A stretch of 64,000 nt of DNA, taken from Spirochaeta cellobiosiphila DSM 17781. GTDB taxonomy: Bacteria; Spirochaetota; Spirochaetia; DSM-17781. A program made the position numbers and the translations under genes. The notes under the pieces were generated by a model that ran no database searches, was not told the origin of the DNA, and saw only the letters and a program-made list of their open reading frames with translations. The stretch's first letter is position 1. Every line of letters begins with the position of its first letter. The stretch is from contig NZ_KE384557.1 of the NCBI RefSeq assembly GCF_000426705.1, positions 199,758 through 263,757 on the forward strand. Direction: 5' to 3'. Of the stretch, positions 54,136 to 63,156 are shown piece by piece.

Positions 54136-54729
54136 ATGAGATTTGAAGAAGAAAAAGATACGCAAAAAAAGGATCAGGAAAATAAAGATAATGTGATGGA
54201 TAAAATGCTTAAAACAAGAACCATCCTACTATCTGGAGAGGTTAACAAAGAACTGGCTGAGAAAGTTATCCGTCAACTATTATTGCTGGAAGCAGATGGG
54301 GATGATCCCATTAAGGTATTTATTGATTCTCCTGGAGGAGATGTTGATGCTGGTTATGCGATCTTTGATATGATCAGATTTGTAAAACCAGAAGTCTATA
54401 CAGTCGGAATGGGATTGGTAGCTAGTGCAGGTGCTTTGATCTTATTAGCCGCTCCCGCTGAAAGACGTTTAGGCCTTCCTAATAGTCATTACTTAATTCA
54501 CCAACCATTGAGTGGTATTAGGGGGGTGGCTACAGAAATTGAAATCCATGCTAAGGAACTGGAAAAACTAAGAGCTAAATTGAATAAGCTCATATCAGAT
54601 GAAACAGGCAAACCATTAGAACAAGTAGAAGTTGATACAGACAGAGACTTCTGGATGAGTGCTGATGAAGCCAAAGAATACAATTTGATTAATAAGATCG
54701 TTACAAATCGTAAGGATTTTGATTTCTAA
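54136..54729 (+). CDS. clpP: ATP-dependent Clp protease proteolytic subunit ClpP-like
   Basis: 197 residues. FIDSPGGDVDAGYAIFDMI is the conserved handle; catalytic Ser97 is in LVASAGALILL (the usual GQAASMGA is altered to GLVASAGA), His122 in HYLIHQPLSG, and Asp about 171 in VDTDRDFWMS. Like other ClpP proteins it should form the barrel-shaped serine protease, although the altered neighbourhood of Ser97 and the extra charged N-terminus (KKDQENKDN) suggest a ClpP paralogue. It overlaps purC by one base. Confidence 0.88.
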   Translation: MRFEEEKDTQKKDQENKDNVMDKMLKTRTILLSGEVNKELAEKVIRQLLLLEADGDDPIKVFIDSPGGDVDAGYAIFDMIRFVKPEVYTVGMGLVASAGALILLAAPAERRLGLPNSHYLIHQPLSGIRGVATEIEIHAKELEKLRAKLNKLISDETGKPLEQVEVDTDRDFWMSADEAKEYNLINKIVTNRKDFDF

Positions 54730-55673
54730 TGGACTCAAGTAAAACCATTCTTGATAAAACTTTCACCGGATATCAACCTGAGGATTTTGTAGATCCCAAG
54801 GTTCTTTATCAGGGGAAGGTAAGAGATGTGATAGACCTCGGTTCAGAACTGATTTTATCAGTTAGTGACCGAGTGTCCGCCTATGATTGTATTCTGGGTA
54901 CTATACCTCTAAAAGGACAGATACTAAATCAAATGGCTCTATACTGGTTTGAACAAACCAAGGATATTCTACAGAATCATTTGATAGAATCTCTTAGTCC
55001 TCGTGCGGTGAGGGTTAAGAAATGTGAGGTTCTTCCTGTAGAAATCATTGTCAGATCCTATTTAACAGGATCTGCATGGAGAGATTATACGAAGGGTAAG
55101 GCTGTCTCAGGTATTAAGATACCAGAAGGATTCAAGGCTGATCAAAAGTTTGACAAACCGATTATTACTCCTTCCACAAAAGCAGAGCAAGGATTCCACG
55201 ATGAGCCTATAAGTCGTGAGGAGATTATATCCCGGGGCTTGGTGTCAGAAAGCCTATGGCAGGATATAGAACAAAAAGCTTTGGCTTTGTTTCAACGAGG
55301 GACTGAACTGGCAGCAAAACAAGGTTTGATTCTTGTCGATACGAAGTATGAAATGGGATTGTATAATGGGGAATTGATTCTGGTAGACGAGATTCACACT
55401 CCTGATTCTAGTCGCTATTGGTTTGCCGATACTTATGAGTCATTGTTTGAGAAAGGTGAGAGCCAGAGAAAGCTTGATAAAGAATATCTACGTAAGTGGT
55501 TAGCTGATCAGGGTTTTATGGGCGACGGGAATCCTCCCGTCATTCCTGATGATGTTCGTTTGGAAGTGACTAATCGTTATAAAGAAGCTTTTGAACTACT
55601 GACAGGAAAAGAATTTTATCCGGAACAAGATGATATTGAAGTGGAGTTAAGTAAAATCAAGTCTTACCTTTAG
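54729..55673 (+). CDS. purC: Phosphoribosylaminoimidazole-succinocarboxamide synthase
   Basis: 314 residues. YQGKVRDVIDLGSELILSVS, SDRVSAYDCILG, EIIVRSYLTGSAWRDY, IITPSTKAEQGFHDEPIS and LVDTKYEMGLYNGELILVDE are the successive PurC blocks. It joins CAIR and aspartate using ATP in purine synthesis. Its length is that of the long (yeast-like) PurC form with a C-terminal extension. Start ATG shares a base with the clpP stop, and the next gene starts within its stop. Confidence 0.95.
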   Translation: MDSSKTILDKTFTGYQPEDFVDPKVLYQGKVRDVIDLGSELILSVSDRVSAYDCILGTIPLKGQILNQMALYWFEQTKDILQNHLIESLSPRAVRVKKCEVLPVEIIVRSYLTGSAWRDYTKGKAVSGIKIPEGFKADQKFDKPIITPSTKAEQGFHDEPISREEIISRGLVSESLWQDIEQKALALFQRGTELAAKQGLILVDTKYEMGLYNGELILVDEIHTPDSSRYWFADTYESLFEKGESQRKLDKEYLRKWLADQGFMGDGNPPVIPDDVRLEVTNRYKEAFELLTGKEFYPEQDDIEVELSKIKSYL

Positions 55674-56560
55674 TGGTTCGATATAAATTAATAATTGTTT
55701 TTACTTTTCTTATCTTCATATGTAGTTGCTCCCCTTCTTATGAGGGGAGTGTTGTTATACTCACATGGAATGTTAACAATCTATTCGATGACAGACTAAA
55801 CCATACTGAATATTCAGAGTATGTTCCCGGATCGGGATGGAATACTTCTACTATGTTAGCTAAAGTTCGCTCCTTGCAAACTGCCTTAGCTACTTTAGAT
55901 GGTTCTATTGATGTCTTATGTCTTCAAGAGGTCGAAACAGATATAGTAACAAATCTTCTTCGATGTTCTTCTCTGCAAGGTTATCCTTATCAAGTTTTTT
56001 TTAAGAATCATGATCAAGCCGTCGGATTGGCTGTAATTAGTCGTTTTCCTATTATAAAGCAGAATCAATGTCAAATCATACATCCAAAACAGGCCCTTCG
56101 TTCCATACAGAAAGTTAGAATAGCCTTGTCATCGGAAGATGAATTACTTATTTACAATAACCATTGGAAAAGTGCCTTAGGCCATATTCAGGACAATAAA
56201 ACCTATCGTTTACTATCTGCAGATTTATTATTAGAAGACAGTAGGCAGGAAAAGGAAGCAACTATTGTCATTGCTGTGGGAGATCTTAATGAAGATAGTT
56301 CTGGTGCCGCATATCAGTTATTAGAATCGGGAAACTTCTTTGAAGAACCTCCTGGACGTCTTGGAATTGGTAGTTACTACTACCATAAGGAATGGGAATG
56401 GATTGATCATATATTTGTTTCAAAACAGTTCAATAGGAAGACTGAGATCGTAGAATATCGCATTGTGAATGAACAACCTTTTAGTGATTGGAGGGGATAT
56501 CCCTCTCCTAGTGATCATTTTCCTGTATTAATCAAAATAAACGCTGGCTTGCAGAAATAG
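55673..56560 (+). CDS. Endonuclease/exonuclease/phosphatase-family lipoprotein
   Basis: 295 residues from a GTG start overlapping the purC stop. The signal peptide ends IFICSCSPSYE, giving a lipobox Cys. Catalytic motifs: TWNVNNLFDD (Asn), VLCLQEVET (Glu), YNNHWKSALG (His/Asn block), VAVGDLNEDSS (Asp-x-Asn) and SPSDHFPVLI (Asp-His). The fold is DNase I/phosphatase-like; a membrane-anchored outside location suggests nutrient scavenging from nucleic acids or phosphate esters. Substrate not known. Confidence 0.88.
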   Translation: MVRYKLIIVFTFLIFICSCSPSYEGSVVILTWNVNNLFDDRLNHTEYSEYVPGSGWNTSTMLAKVRSLQTALATLDGSIDVLCLQEVETDIVTNLLRCSSLQGYPYQVFFKNHDQAVGLAVISRFPIIKQNQCQIIHPKQALRSIQKVRIALSSEDELLIYNNHWKSALGHIQDNKTYRLLSADLLLEDSRQEKEATIVIAVGDLNEDSSGAAYQLLESGNFFEEPPGRLGIGSYYYHKEWEWIDHIFVSKQFNRKTEIVEYRIVNEQPFSDWRGYPSPSDHFPVLIKINAGLQK

Positions 56561-56587
56561 TCCTGCTGATATATAAAGAAGTGGACT

Positions 56588-57868
56588 ATGAAACTCTATC
56601 AATCAACAGACGACTATTGGAATGACCTAGGAGAACGAAGTCAGCTTCCTGAGGGTTTTCAAACTGCTGTTACCCAGTTGAAGTTCATTCCTAAAGAAAT
56701 GGTAACTAATGAACCCTTACCTATGAATCTTAACTTGATTCTATTAGATGAAGCCAGTACTGGATTTGCTGCTGTCTTTACTCAGAATGCCTTTCCTGGC
56801 TATCCCGTAATCATTGGGCGCAGACGCTTAAAAGAATCCACTGCTATACGGGGAATATTAATTAATAATAAAATTGCTAATGTTCTCTGTGCAGAAGGAG
56901 AGGAAAAGGCAAATACCTTATGCCGGGAGATAGCGCAATTAACAGGAGCTTCTGAAGAACAGTTCTTTCCTTCTTCAACAGGAATCATTGGCTGGGAACT
57001 CCCGTGCGATGACATTAAAAGGGCTCTTCCTTCTTTAGTAAAATCATTATCCAGGAAGGATGCTCGCTCTTTAGCGAAAGGTATTATGACTACTGATAGT
57101 TATCCCAAGGTTAGAAGTCTTTGTTATGGGAACTGTCGAATTACTGCTGTTGCCAAAGGTGCAGGTATGATTGAACCAAACATGGCTACTATGCTTTGTT
57201 TTATCATGACTGACGCTAATCATAGCAAAGAAGAATTACAGCAATGTCTACAGGACGCTGTAGGGGATAGTTTTAATTCTATTAGTGTAGATTCTGATCA
57301 GAGCACGAGTGATTCTGTGATAATCCTGTCATCTCAAAAGAAAAAAAGTAACCTTCAGGATTTTAAAGAGTGTTTAAATCGGCTATGCAAGGATTTGGCG
57401 CAAGATATTGTACGTAATGGTGAAGGGACTTCTCATGTGATAGAGTTAACCGTACAGGAAGCTTCCCACTTTGATATGGCAAAAGCCTTAGGAAAGAATG
57501 TTATTAATTCTCCTTTAGTTAAGACAGCTATTTATGGTAATGATCCGAATGTGGGGCGTATTGTGTCTTCCTTAGGTGATTGTGCTGGTAATGCCGGATT
57601 CCTTTTAGATGCTCAAAAGCTGACAATTAAAATTGGTGATATAACTGTGTATTCCCAGGGGAGTTTTCAGTTGACCCCGGACAAAGAAAAAGCTTTGAAT
57701 CAGTATCTTAGGGATTGCTCGTATGATGAGCATTCTTTGGGTTATCCCCAGCATGATAAAAAGGTAGAAATATTGGTAAAATTGGGATTGGGTATCCACA
57801 CAGCAACCGTGACCGGATCTGATTTAAGCCATCAATATATAAATGAAAATGCCGATTATCGGTCCTAA
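56588..57868 (+). CDS. argJ: Bifunctional glutamate N-acetyltransferase/ornithine acetyltransferase
   Basis: 426 residues. GAGMIEPNMATMLCFIMTDA contains the autocleavage Thr in the conserved ATM motif; SFNSISVDSDQSTSDSVI and GEGTSHVIELTV are typical ArgJ blocks, as is AIYGNDPNVGRIVSSLGD. ArgJ transfers acetyl groups from N-acetylornithine to glutamate in arginine synthesis. The N-terminal 60 residues are slightly divergent. GTGGACT precedes ATG; the moxR gene starts 18 bases later. Confidence 0.92.
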   Translation: MKLYQSTDDYWNDLGERSQLPEGFQTAVTQLKFIPKEMVTNEPLPMNLNLILLDEASTGFAAVFTQNAFPGYPVIIGRRRLKESTAIRGILINNKIANVLCAEGEEKANTLCREIAQLTGASEEQFFPSSTGIIGWELPCDDIKRALPSLVKSLSRKDARSLAKGIMTTDSYPKVRSLCYGNCRITAVAKGAGMIEPNMATMLCFIMTDANHSKEELQQCLQDAVGDSFNSISVDSDQSTSDSVIILSSQKKKSNLQDFKECLNRLCKDLAQDIVRNGEGTSHVIELTVQEASHFDMAKALGKNVINSPLVKTAIYGNDPNVGRIVSSLGDCAGNAGFLLDAQKLTIKIGDITVYSQGSFQLTPDKEKALNQYLRDCSYDEHSLGYPQHDKKVEILVKLGLGIHTATVTGSDLSHQYINENADYRS

Positions 57869-57886
57869 TTCGAATGAGGATATCAA

Positions 57887-58873
57887 ATGGATAAAAGAGA
57901 ACAGGAACGACAGTTATTAGAAGCAACCAAATTGCTTAATGAGGTTCGTGAAGAAATGTCACGAAGAGTTATAGGACAGGACCGCATGATTGATGGTTTG
58001 TTAATGGGAATTATTGCTGGGGGCCATGTCTTGATTGAAGGTGTCCCGGGTTTAGCAAAAACTTTAGCCGTAAAAACCTTTAGTGAAGTGATGGACGCTG
58101 GTTTTAAACGTATTCAGTTTACTCCTGACCTTCTTCCAGCCGATTTAATCGGTACTATGATCTTTAAGCAGCAAACGGGTGAGTTTATTCCCCGTAAAGG
58201 TCCTATTTTCAGTAATGTGATATTAGCTGATGAGATCAATAGAGCTCCTGCTAAGGTTCAATCGGCTTTATTAGAAGCGATGCAGGAAGGGCAGGTCACA
58301 ATTGGTGAAAATACTTTTAAACTCCCCAGTCCTTTCTTTGTACTAGCGACGCAAAACCCCATTGAACAAGAAGGTACTTATCAGTTACCTGAGGCTCAAT
58401 TAGATCGTTTTATATTAAAATTACGTATTGAATATCCCTCTCATCAGGAAGAATTGGAAATACTCCGTATGGTAGTGGATGAGCCTGCTATTCCTCCCAG
58501 GGTTAAGAAAGTCCTTAACAGCAGTACTTTAGCATCTATCAAGGAAGCCGTTAAGAATGTTACCGTTGATGAGCGTATAGAAGCTTATATTGTGTCCATA
58601 ATTGCAGCTACAAGAGAGAAAGATCGCAAGCAATATCCCTTTGCCCGCTTCCTGGAGTTTGGCGCTTCTCCCAGAGCCACCATTTATTTGTACCGTTGTG
58701 CAAGGATTCGAGCTGTATTTGAGGGCCGAACCTATGTTTTACCTGAAGATGTCAAAGCCGTATCTTATGATGTTTTGCGTCACCGAATTGTTTTAAGTTA
58801 TGAAGCCGAAGCGGAAGGAATGTCACCGGATGATGTCATCACACATCTATTGTCTGCTGTATCGGTACCCTAA
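57887..58873 (+). CDS. MoxR-family AAA ATPase
   Basis: 328 residues. GVPGLAKTLAVKTF (Walker A, with Ala in the usual GKT site: GLAKT), ILADEINRAPAKVQSALLEA (Walker B), ATQNPIEQEGTYQLPEAQLD (sensor 1) and the lid with ASPRATIYL. MoxR proteins act as chaperones for von Willebrand (VWA) proteins, several of which follow. GAGG lies 7 bases before ATG. It heads an overlapping operon. Confidence 0.93.
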   Translation: MDKREQERQLLEATKLLNEVREEMSRRVIGQDRMIDGLLMGIIAGGHVLIEGVPGLAKTLAVKTFSEVMDAGFKRIQFTPDLLPADLIGTMIFKQQTGEFIPRKGPIFSNVILADEINRAPAKVQSALLEAMQEGQVTIGENTFKLPSPFFVLATQNPIEQEGTYQLPEAQLDRFILKLRIEYPSHQEELEILRMVVDEPAIPPRVKKVLNSSTLASIKEAVKNVTVDERIEAYIVSIIAATREKDRKQYPFARFLEFGASPRATIYLYRCARIRAVFEGRTYVLPEDVKAVSYDVLRHRIVLSYEAEAEGMSPDDVITHLLSAVSVP

Positions 58874-59751
58874 TGGAAATAGATAGTCAAAGCATCCTTC
58901 AAAGAGTAAAAAATCTTGAATTGACTTCCCGTAAATTAGTGGATAGTCTTTTTGCTGGTAACTACCGTTCAGTTTTCAAGGGACCAGGATTGGAGTTCAA
59001 TGAAGTTCGAGGCTATGTTCCAGGAGATGATGTTAGGTTCCTGGATTGGAATGTGTCCAGTAGAATGGGGAGTCCTTATACTAAGACGTATCGCGAAGAA
59101 CGGGAGATGGTTCTTAACCTTGTACTAGATTTGTCTGCCAGTCTTAATTCCGGTTCCGGGAAACAAAGTAGAAGGGATGTGTCTGCTTTAATCTTTAGTT
59201 TGTTATCATATTCGGCTGTTGCCAACAATGACCGTGTTGGGGCTATTTTCTTTTCTGATAAAGTAGAAAGCTGGGTTCCTCCTTTAAAAGGGAAAAAACA
59301 CATTAGCCGATTGATACAGGAATGTTTGTCCATGTCTTCCTCTGGTAAAGGAACAGATCTTGCTTTAGCCTTGCGAACTAGTATTGAAACTATGAAGCGT
59401 CGTGGGATAGTTGTTATTATCTCTGATTTCAAGACTACTGGTTATTGGCGGGAATTGACCTTACTGGCTCGTAAACATGATGTTATTGCTATTAGAATCA
59501 CTGATCCTATAGAAGAAGATTTTCCTCCAGTAGGAGCTGTTTCTTTGGTCGACCCTGAATCTGGTCATTCCTTATTCAGTTGGGGCCGAAACAGAAAGTT
59601 CTGTAAGGAATACCATGATTATTGGGCTCTTAACACAATAAACTGGCAGAGAGAATGTCGAAAGCGCCGTGTTGATACAATGATTCTATCAACAGCCGAT
59701 GATCCTGCACAAAAGCTCATCCAATTCTTTGAACACCGGAGATCTAAGTGA
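58873..59751 (+). CDS. DUF58 protein
   Basis: 292 residues. SVFKGPGLEFNEVRGYVPGD is the DUF58 signature, followed by DVRFLDWNVSSRMGSPYTKT. A VWA-like MIDAS DLSASLNSGSG is at about 80, with Ser/Ser in DLSAS. It overlaps moxR by one base and the following gene by four. DUF58 and MoxR proteins commonly work together in cell-envelope stress or assembly; the precise role is unknown. Confidence 0.9.
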   Translation: MEIDSQSILQRVKNLELTSRKLVDSLFAGNYRSVFKGPGLEFNEVRGYVPGDDVRFLDWNVSSRMGSPYTKTYREEREMVLNLVLDLSASLNSGSGKQSRRDVSALIFSLLSYSAVANNDRVGAIFFSDKVESWVPPLKGKKHISRLIQECLSMSSSGKGTDLALALRTSIETMKRRGIVVIISDFKTTGYWRELTLLARKHDVIAIRITDPIEEDFPPVGAVSLVDPESGHSLFSWGRNRKFCKEYHDYWALNTINWQRECRKRRVDTMILSTADDPAQKLIQFFEHRRSK

Positions 59752-60602
59752 GAAAAGTATTCGTTGGGTGTCTATTCCTATGGGCTTGTTTGGGCGCTTT
59801 TGGTCAGGATTTAAATATCATTCGAAGCTATTTTTCCCCTTCTCAATATTATGTGGGAGATGAAGCCACCTTACATTTGGAAATCCTGAAGAAGGAGGAT
59901 GTAATCCTTTCTCCGGTAGTCGATATTCCCAAACATCCCTGGATCAATATTCGTGATGTTTTATTCAGTGAGGATGAAGACAGCTACAGGATTCAGATTA
60001 AATTTGTTTCCTATAATACAGGTAGCCAAACTTTGCCGGATATTACTATCGGTGGCCTTACTCTGAAAGGTCTCAAAATTTATACAGAAAGCTTAGTTGA
60101 TAATAACAACTCATCCATATCGGAACCGAAGGGGAATTTACTGGTTCCAGGCACAAGAACTTTCATAATTGCTGTTGTCTTTGTGATAATTCTTGTTCCT
60201 TTATTGTTCTTAGGTTTGATTCAACGTCTGTATCTCTTCTTTAAGAACAGTTTCCTTCTGTATAAGCATAAGAAAATCTATCGGAAACTTCAAAGTCAAT
60301 TGGATTTACTTCGACGGGATATTGCTGTGTTAGAGGATGCGCCCTTCTATGATGGTTTATTACAGGCCATTAGGGTTTACCTGCAAGATAGGCTTCAAGT
60401 TCCTTTATCATCAGCAACGACTGCTGAATTGGATTATTACATAGGTGATCGCATAGGGTTTCGTTATAAGACCTTCATTAGTGATTTATTTAGGTATGGG
60501 GATATGGTAAAGTTTGCCCATCATCCTGCTCCCCTTGGAGACCGACGTAATCACCTTGAAGGGGTTGATTCTCTAGTTCAGTCTTTGGAGGCAGATGAAT
60601 AA
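59748..60602 (+). CDS. BatD/DUF4381-like membrane protein
   Basis: 284 residues. A signal peptide (VFVGCLFLWACLGAFG) precedes an immunoglobulin-like domain (about 20-120: YFSPSQYYVGDEATLHLEIL), then a transmembrane helix (IIAVVFVIILVPLLFLGLIQ) and a cytoplasmic helical tail. This layout is common in the third gene of Bat operons. GTG start overlaps the previous stop. It probably scaffolds the VWA proteins encoded next. Confidence 0.75.
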   Translation: MRKVFVGCLFLWACLGAFGQDLNIIRSYFSPSQYYVGDEATLHLEILKKEDVILSPVVDIPKHPWINIRDVLFSEDEDSYRIQIKFVSYNTGSQTLPDITIGGLTLKGLKIYTESLVDNNNSSISEPKGNLLVPGTRTFIIAVVFVIILVPLLFLGLIQRLYLFFKNSFLLYKHKKIYRKLQSQLDLLRRDIAVLEDAPFYDGLLQAIRVYLQDRLQVPLSSATTAELDYYIGDRIGFRYKTFISDLFRYGDMVKFAHHPAPLGDRRNHLEGVDSLVQSLEADE

Positions 60603-61604
60603 ATGCTCATTTTTGAACGACCACTGGCTCTCTTTCTTTTTATTGCTTATTTCATTGCCATTTATCTAAGGTATCTATGGCCCCATAGGGGGGGACGCTT
60701 GATATATCCCTTCCATCCTTGGAAAGGACATATTACCTTATCAAAAAATATTTTTATGTCTGGAACAAAATTAATCATTGATCTGTGTTTTTGGATAGGT
60801 ATGGCTTCTTTAATTGTGACTTTGGCTGGTCCTGTTAAAACAGATCGTGAAAAGGTATATCTCTCCCAAGGTGTTGATATCATGATTGTTCTTGATGAAA
60901 GCCCCAGTATGGCCGGAAAAGATTTTCCTCCTGTTAATCGTTTTGAAGCAGCAAGGCAGACTATAAGAGAGTTCTTGTTAACAAGAGAAAATGATTCCTT
61001 TGGGCTTGTGAGTTTTGGTAAGAATGCTGCTTTACGTATACCTCCCACAAGGGATTATGATTTGTTTAAAGAGAGATTAAATAGCTTGCAAATCATGGAT
61101 CTAGGTGATGGTTCTGCTCTTGGTATGGGCATTGCACTCGCGGCACTACACCTGGAAAATACTTCTGGTTCAAATAAGGTTATCATTTTATTAACAGATG
61201 GAGCTAATAATGCGGGTATTATTCAACCGGAAACGGCTGCTGAGATCGCAGGTCGATCGGGAGTTAGAATATATACCATTGGTATTGGCACAGAAGGGGA
61301 AATCCCTATTGAGTTTACTAATCCCAAAACAGGGACTCTGATAAGCGCCTATAGCCGTGAAGGTTACGATGAGGACTTACTGAAAAAGCTTGCCAATATT
61401 ACTGGCGGAGAATACTTTAAGGCTGCCTCCCCTGGAACCCTAAACGCTATCTTTAAAGCCATTGATTCTGTGGAAACCATACAAAAACGAGTTAAAACTA
61501 AGGTTCATAGAGAGACTCTTCATAGGCAGTTTTTAATTACTGCCTTACTACTTCTTGGACTTTACCAGCTAGGCTCCTTAATAGTTCTCAAGGAGATTCT
61601 ATGA
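60603..61604 (+). CDS. batA: VWA-domain membrane protein, BatA-like
   Basis: 333 residues. Two N-terminal helices (about 5-22, 55-78), then a VWA domain with MIDAS DESPSMAGKDF (DxSxS), Thr in LLTDGANNAG and a later Asp. A final helix near 305-325. The pattern matches BatA (aerotolerance) proteins, known from Bacteroides and Leptospira. It starts immediately after the preceding stop and overlaps the next VWA gene by four bases. Confidence 0.88.
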   Translation: MLIFERPLALFLFIAYFIAIYLRYLWPHRGGRLIYPFHPWKGHITLSKNIFMSGTKLIIDLCFWIGMASLIVTLAGPVKTDREKVYLSQGVDIMIVLDESPSMAGKDFPPVNRFEAARQTIREFLLTRENDSFGLVSFGKNAALRIPPTRDYDLFKERLNSLQIMDLGDGSALGMGIALAALHLENTSGSNKVIILLTDGANNAGIIQPETAAEIAGRSGVRIYTIGIGTEGEIPIEFTNPKTGTLISAYSREGYDEDLLKKLANITGGEYFKAASPGTLNAIFKAIDSVETIQKRVKTKVHRETLHRQFLITALLLLGLYQLGSLIVLKEIL

Positions 61605-62590
61605 TTTTTATCTATCCTGAAAGTCTATGGTATCTATTCATTATTCCTGTATTGATCCTACTTTTTGTTGTTAATTACTACTTTGGTAAGAAGTCTTTAA
61701 TACAACTGATGGGGATGTGGCGTTCTCCCTCCTATGGAGAGTTGTATTTTATCAAAAAATCTCTGCGTGCCTTAACTTTTACTTTAGGTCTTGTTTTTAT
61801 CATTTTAGGGTTAGCTGAACATCCTATGGGGCAACAAACAATAGAAGAAGAACGGCAAGGTGTGGAAATTGCTTTTGTTGTAGACTTATCAAGATCCATG
61901 CTGGTGGAAGATGTTGGCTCTTCCCGTTTAGATAAGAGTCGTCAATTGATTCAGGGGATCATGAACCAGTTTCCTGATTATGAATATAGTCTGACTGGAT
62001 TTAAGGGGACAGGGTCCTTATTTATTCCTATGACAGAGGACAAATCCATTTTTAGTAGTCTCTTGGGGCAGCTATCAACGGATCTGATTACCACACCTGG
62101 TACAAATATTGAAGAGGGATTAGAAAAGGGTATCCAGTCATTTCCTGCCGGTCGTGATACTTATCGTGGCTTAGTCCTTTTTTCTGATGGAGAAGAGTTG
62201 TCAGGTAAATTAACGAGAGTTGTTAAAGATATTAAAGCCAAAGGGGTAGAAGTATTTGTTGTAGGAATTGGATCCCAAGAGGGCGGATATGTTCCGGATG
62301 ACAGTGGTGATTATGTTACGGATAGAACTGGTGATCGTGTTAAAAGTATGCTAGTGAGTTCCAATTTAATATCTCTCGCCAGGGATGCTGAGGGAGAATA
62401 TGTATCCGGTAAAGATATTGTCGTTTCTCAGGAATTAAGTAAGGCTCTAAACTTGGAAGATTCTGTTCAAGTAGCCAAAGGGGTTAGATTAGTCCAACGT
62501 TCCAGTTATCCCCTCTATGTCAGCCTAAGTCTACTTTGCTTTTTATTATTCTTACTAACAGGAGTGATTCGATGGAAAAACTTGTTTTAA
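61601..62590 (+). CDS. batB: VWA-domain membrane protein, BatB-like
   Basis: 329 residues. Helices near 8-25 and 55-78, then VWA with DLSRSMLVEDVG (MIDAS DxSxS) and LFSDGEELSG. A C-terminal helix (LYVSLSLLCFLLFLLTG). Paralogue of the preceding gene; tandem batA-batB is the usual order. The end overlaps the start of batC by 19 bases. Confidence 0.88.
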   Translation: MIFIYPESLWYLFIIPVLILLFVVNYYFGKKSLIQLMGMWRSPSYGELYFIKKSLRALTFTLGLVFIILGLAEHPMGQQTIEEERQGVEIAFVVDLSRSMLVEDVGSSRLDKSRQLIQGIMNQFPDYEYSLTGFKGTGSLFIPMTEDKSIFSSLLGQLSTDLITTPGTNIEEGLEKGIQSFPAGRDTYRGLVLFSDGEELSGKLTRVVKDIKAKGVEVFVVGIGSQEGGYVPDDSGDYVTDRTGDRVKSMLVSSNLISLARDAEGEYVSGKDIVVSQELSKALNLEDSVQVAKGVRLVQRSSYPLYVSLSLLCFLLFLLTGVIRWKNLF

Positions 62591-63156
62591 GTCTGTTGGT
62601 TTGTGTCCTCTTTGTGAGCTGTGGTCCAGTAAAAACTGGTTGGGATGTCCTTATTGGTAATTATGACTTTAATCGGGGTAAGTACCAAGAAGCGATTCTC
62701 AAATACAATGATGCTATGGACGATGGAGATTTGGCTCCCTGGATATCCTATAATCTTGGAAATGTTTATTTTGCTCTAGGGGAAGGAGAGACCTCTTTGG
62801 ATCTTTGGAACACTGTGGATAGTGATAATGAAATACAGTTACAATTTGTCGCTCATTTTAATAAGGGTGTTTATTTGTATGAGACAGGATTATATCAAAA
62901 GGCCTACGAGGAATTTCGTGCTGCTCTCGTACTTAATCCCTCTGATTTAGGGACAAAAAGGAATTTGGAATTGAGTCTTGATAAATCACAGGTAAACAAA
63001 AATATGGGAAGCGGAAGTAGTTCTGGACAGTCTCAATCCTTTGAAGGAGGAGATACCCATCCTATGATGGATTTTCTAAAACAGTTAGAAATAACCGATT
63101 GGTCTGAAAATGAGAAGGGGGATGTTAAATGGGACGAAAACGTTCAGGATTGGTAA
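62572..63156 (+). CDS. batC: TPR lipoprotein, BatC-like
   Basis: 194 residues from ATG 62572, with AGGAG nine bases upstream; an earlier in-frame start adds an unrelated tail. Signal peptide LSLLVCVLFVSCGPVK gives lipobox Cys about 17. TPR pairs follow: YQEAILKYNDAMDDGDLAPW, AHFNKGVYLYETGLYQKAYE, EFRAALVLNPSD. A Ser/Gly-rich linker precedes an acidic end with DFLKQLEITDWSENEKGD. It overlaps batD by 28 bases. Confidence 0.82.
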   Translation: MEKLVLSLLVCVLFVSCGPVKTGWDVLIGNYDFNRGKYQEAILKYNDAMDDGDLAPWISYNLGNVYFALGEGETSLDLWNTVDSDNEIQLQFVAHFNKGVYLYETGLYQKAYEEFRAALVLNPSDLGTKRNLELSLDKSQVNKNMGSGSSSGQSQSFEGGDTHPMMDFLKQLEITDWSENEKGDVKWDENVQDW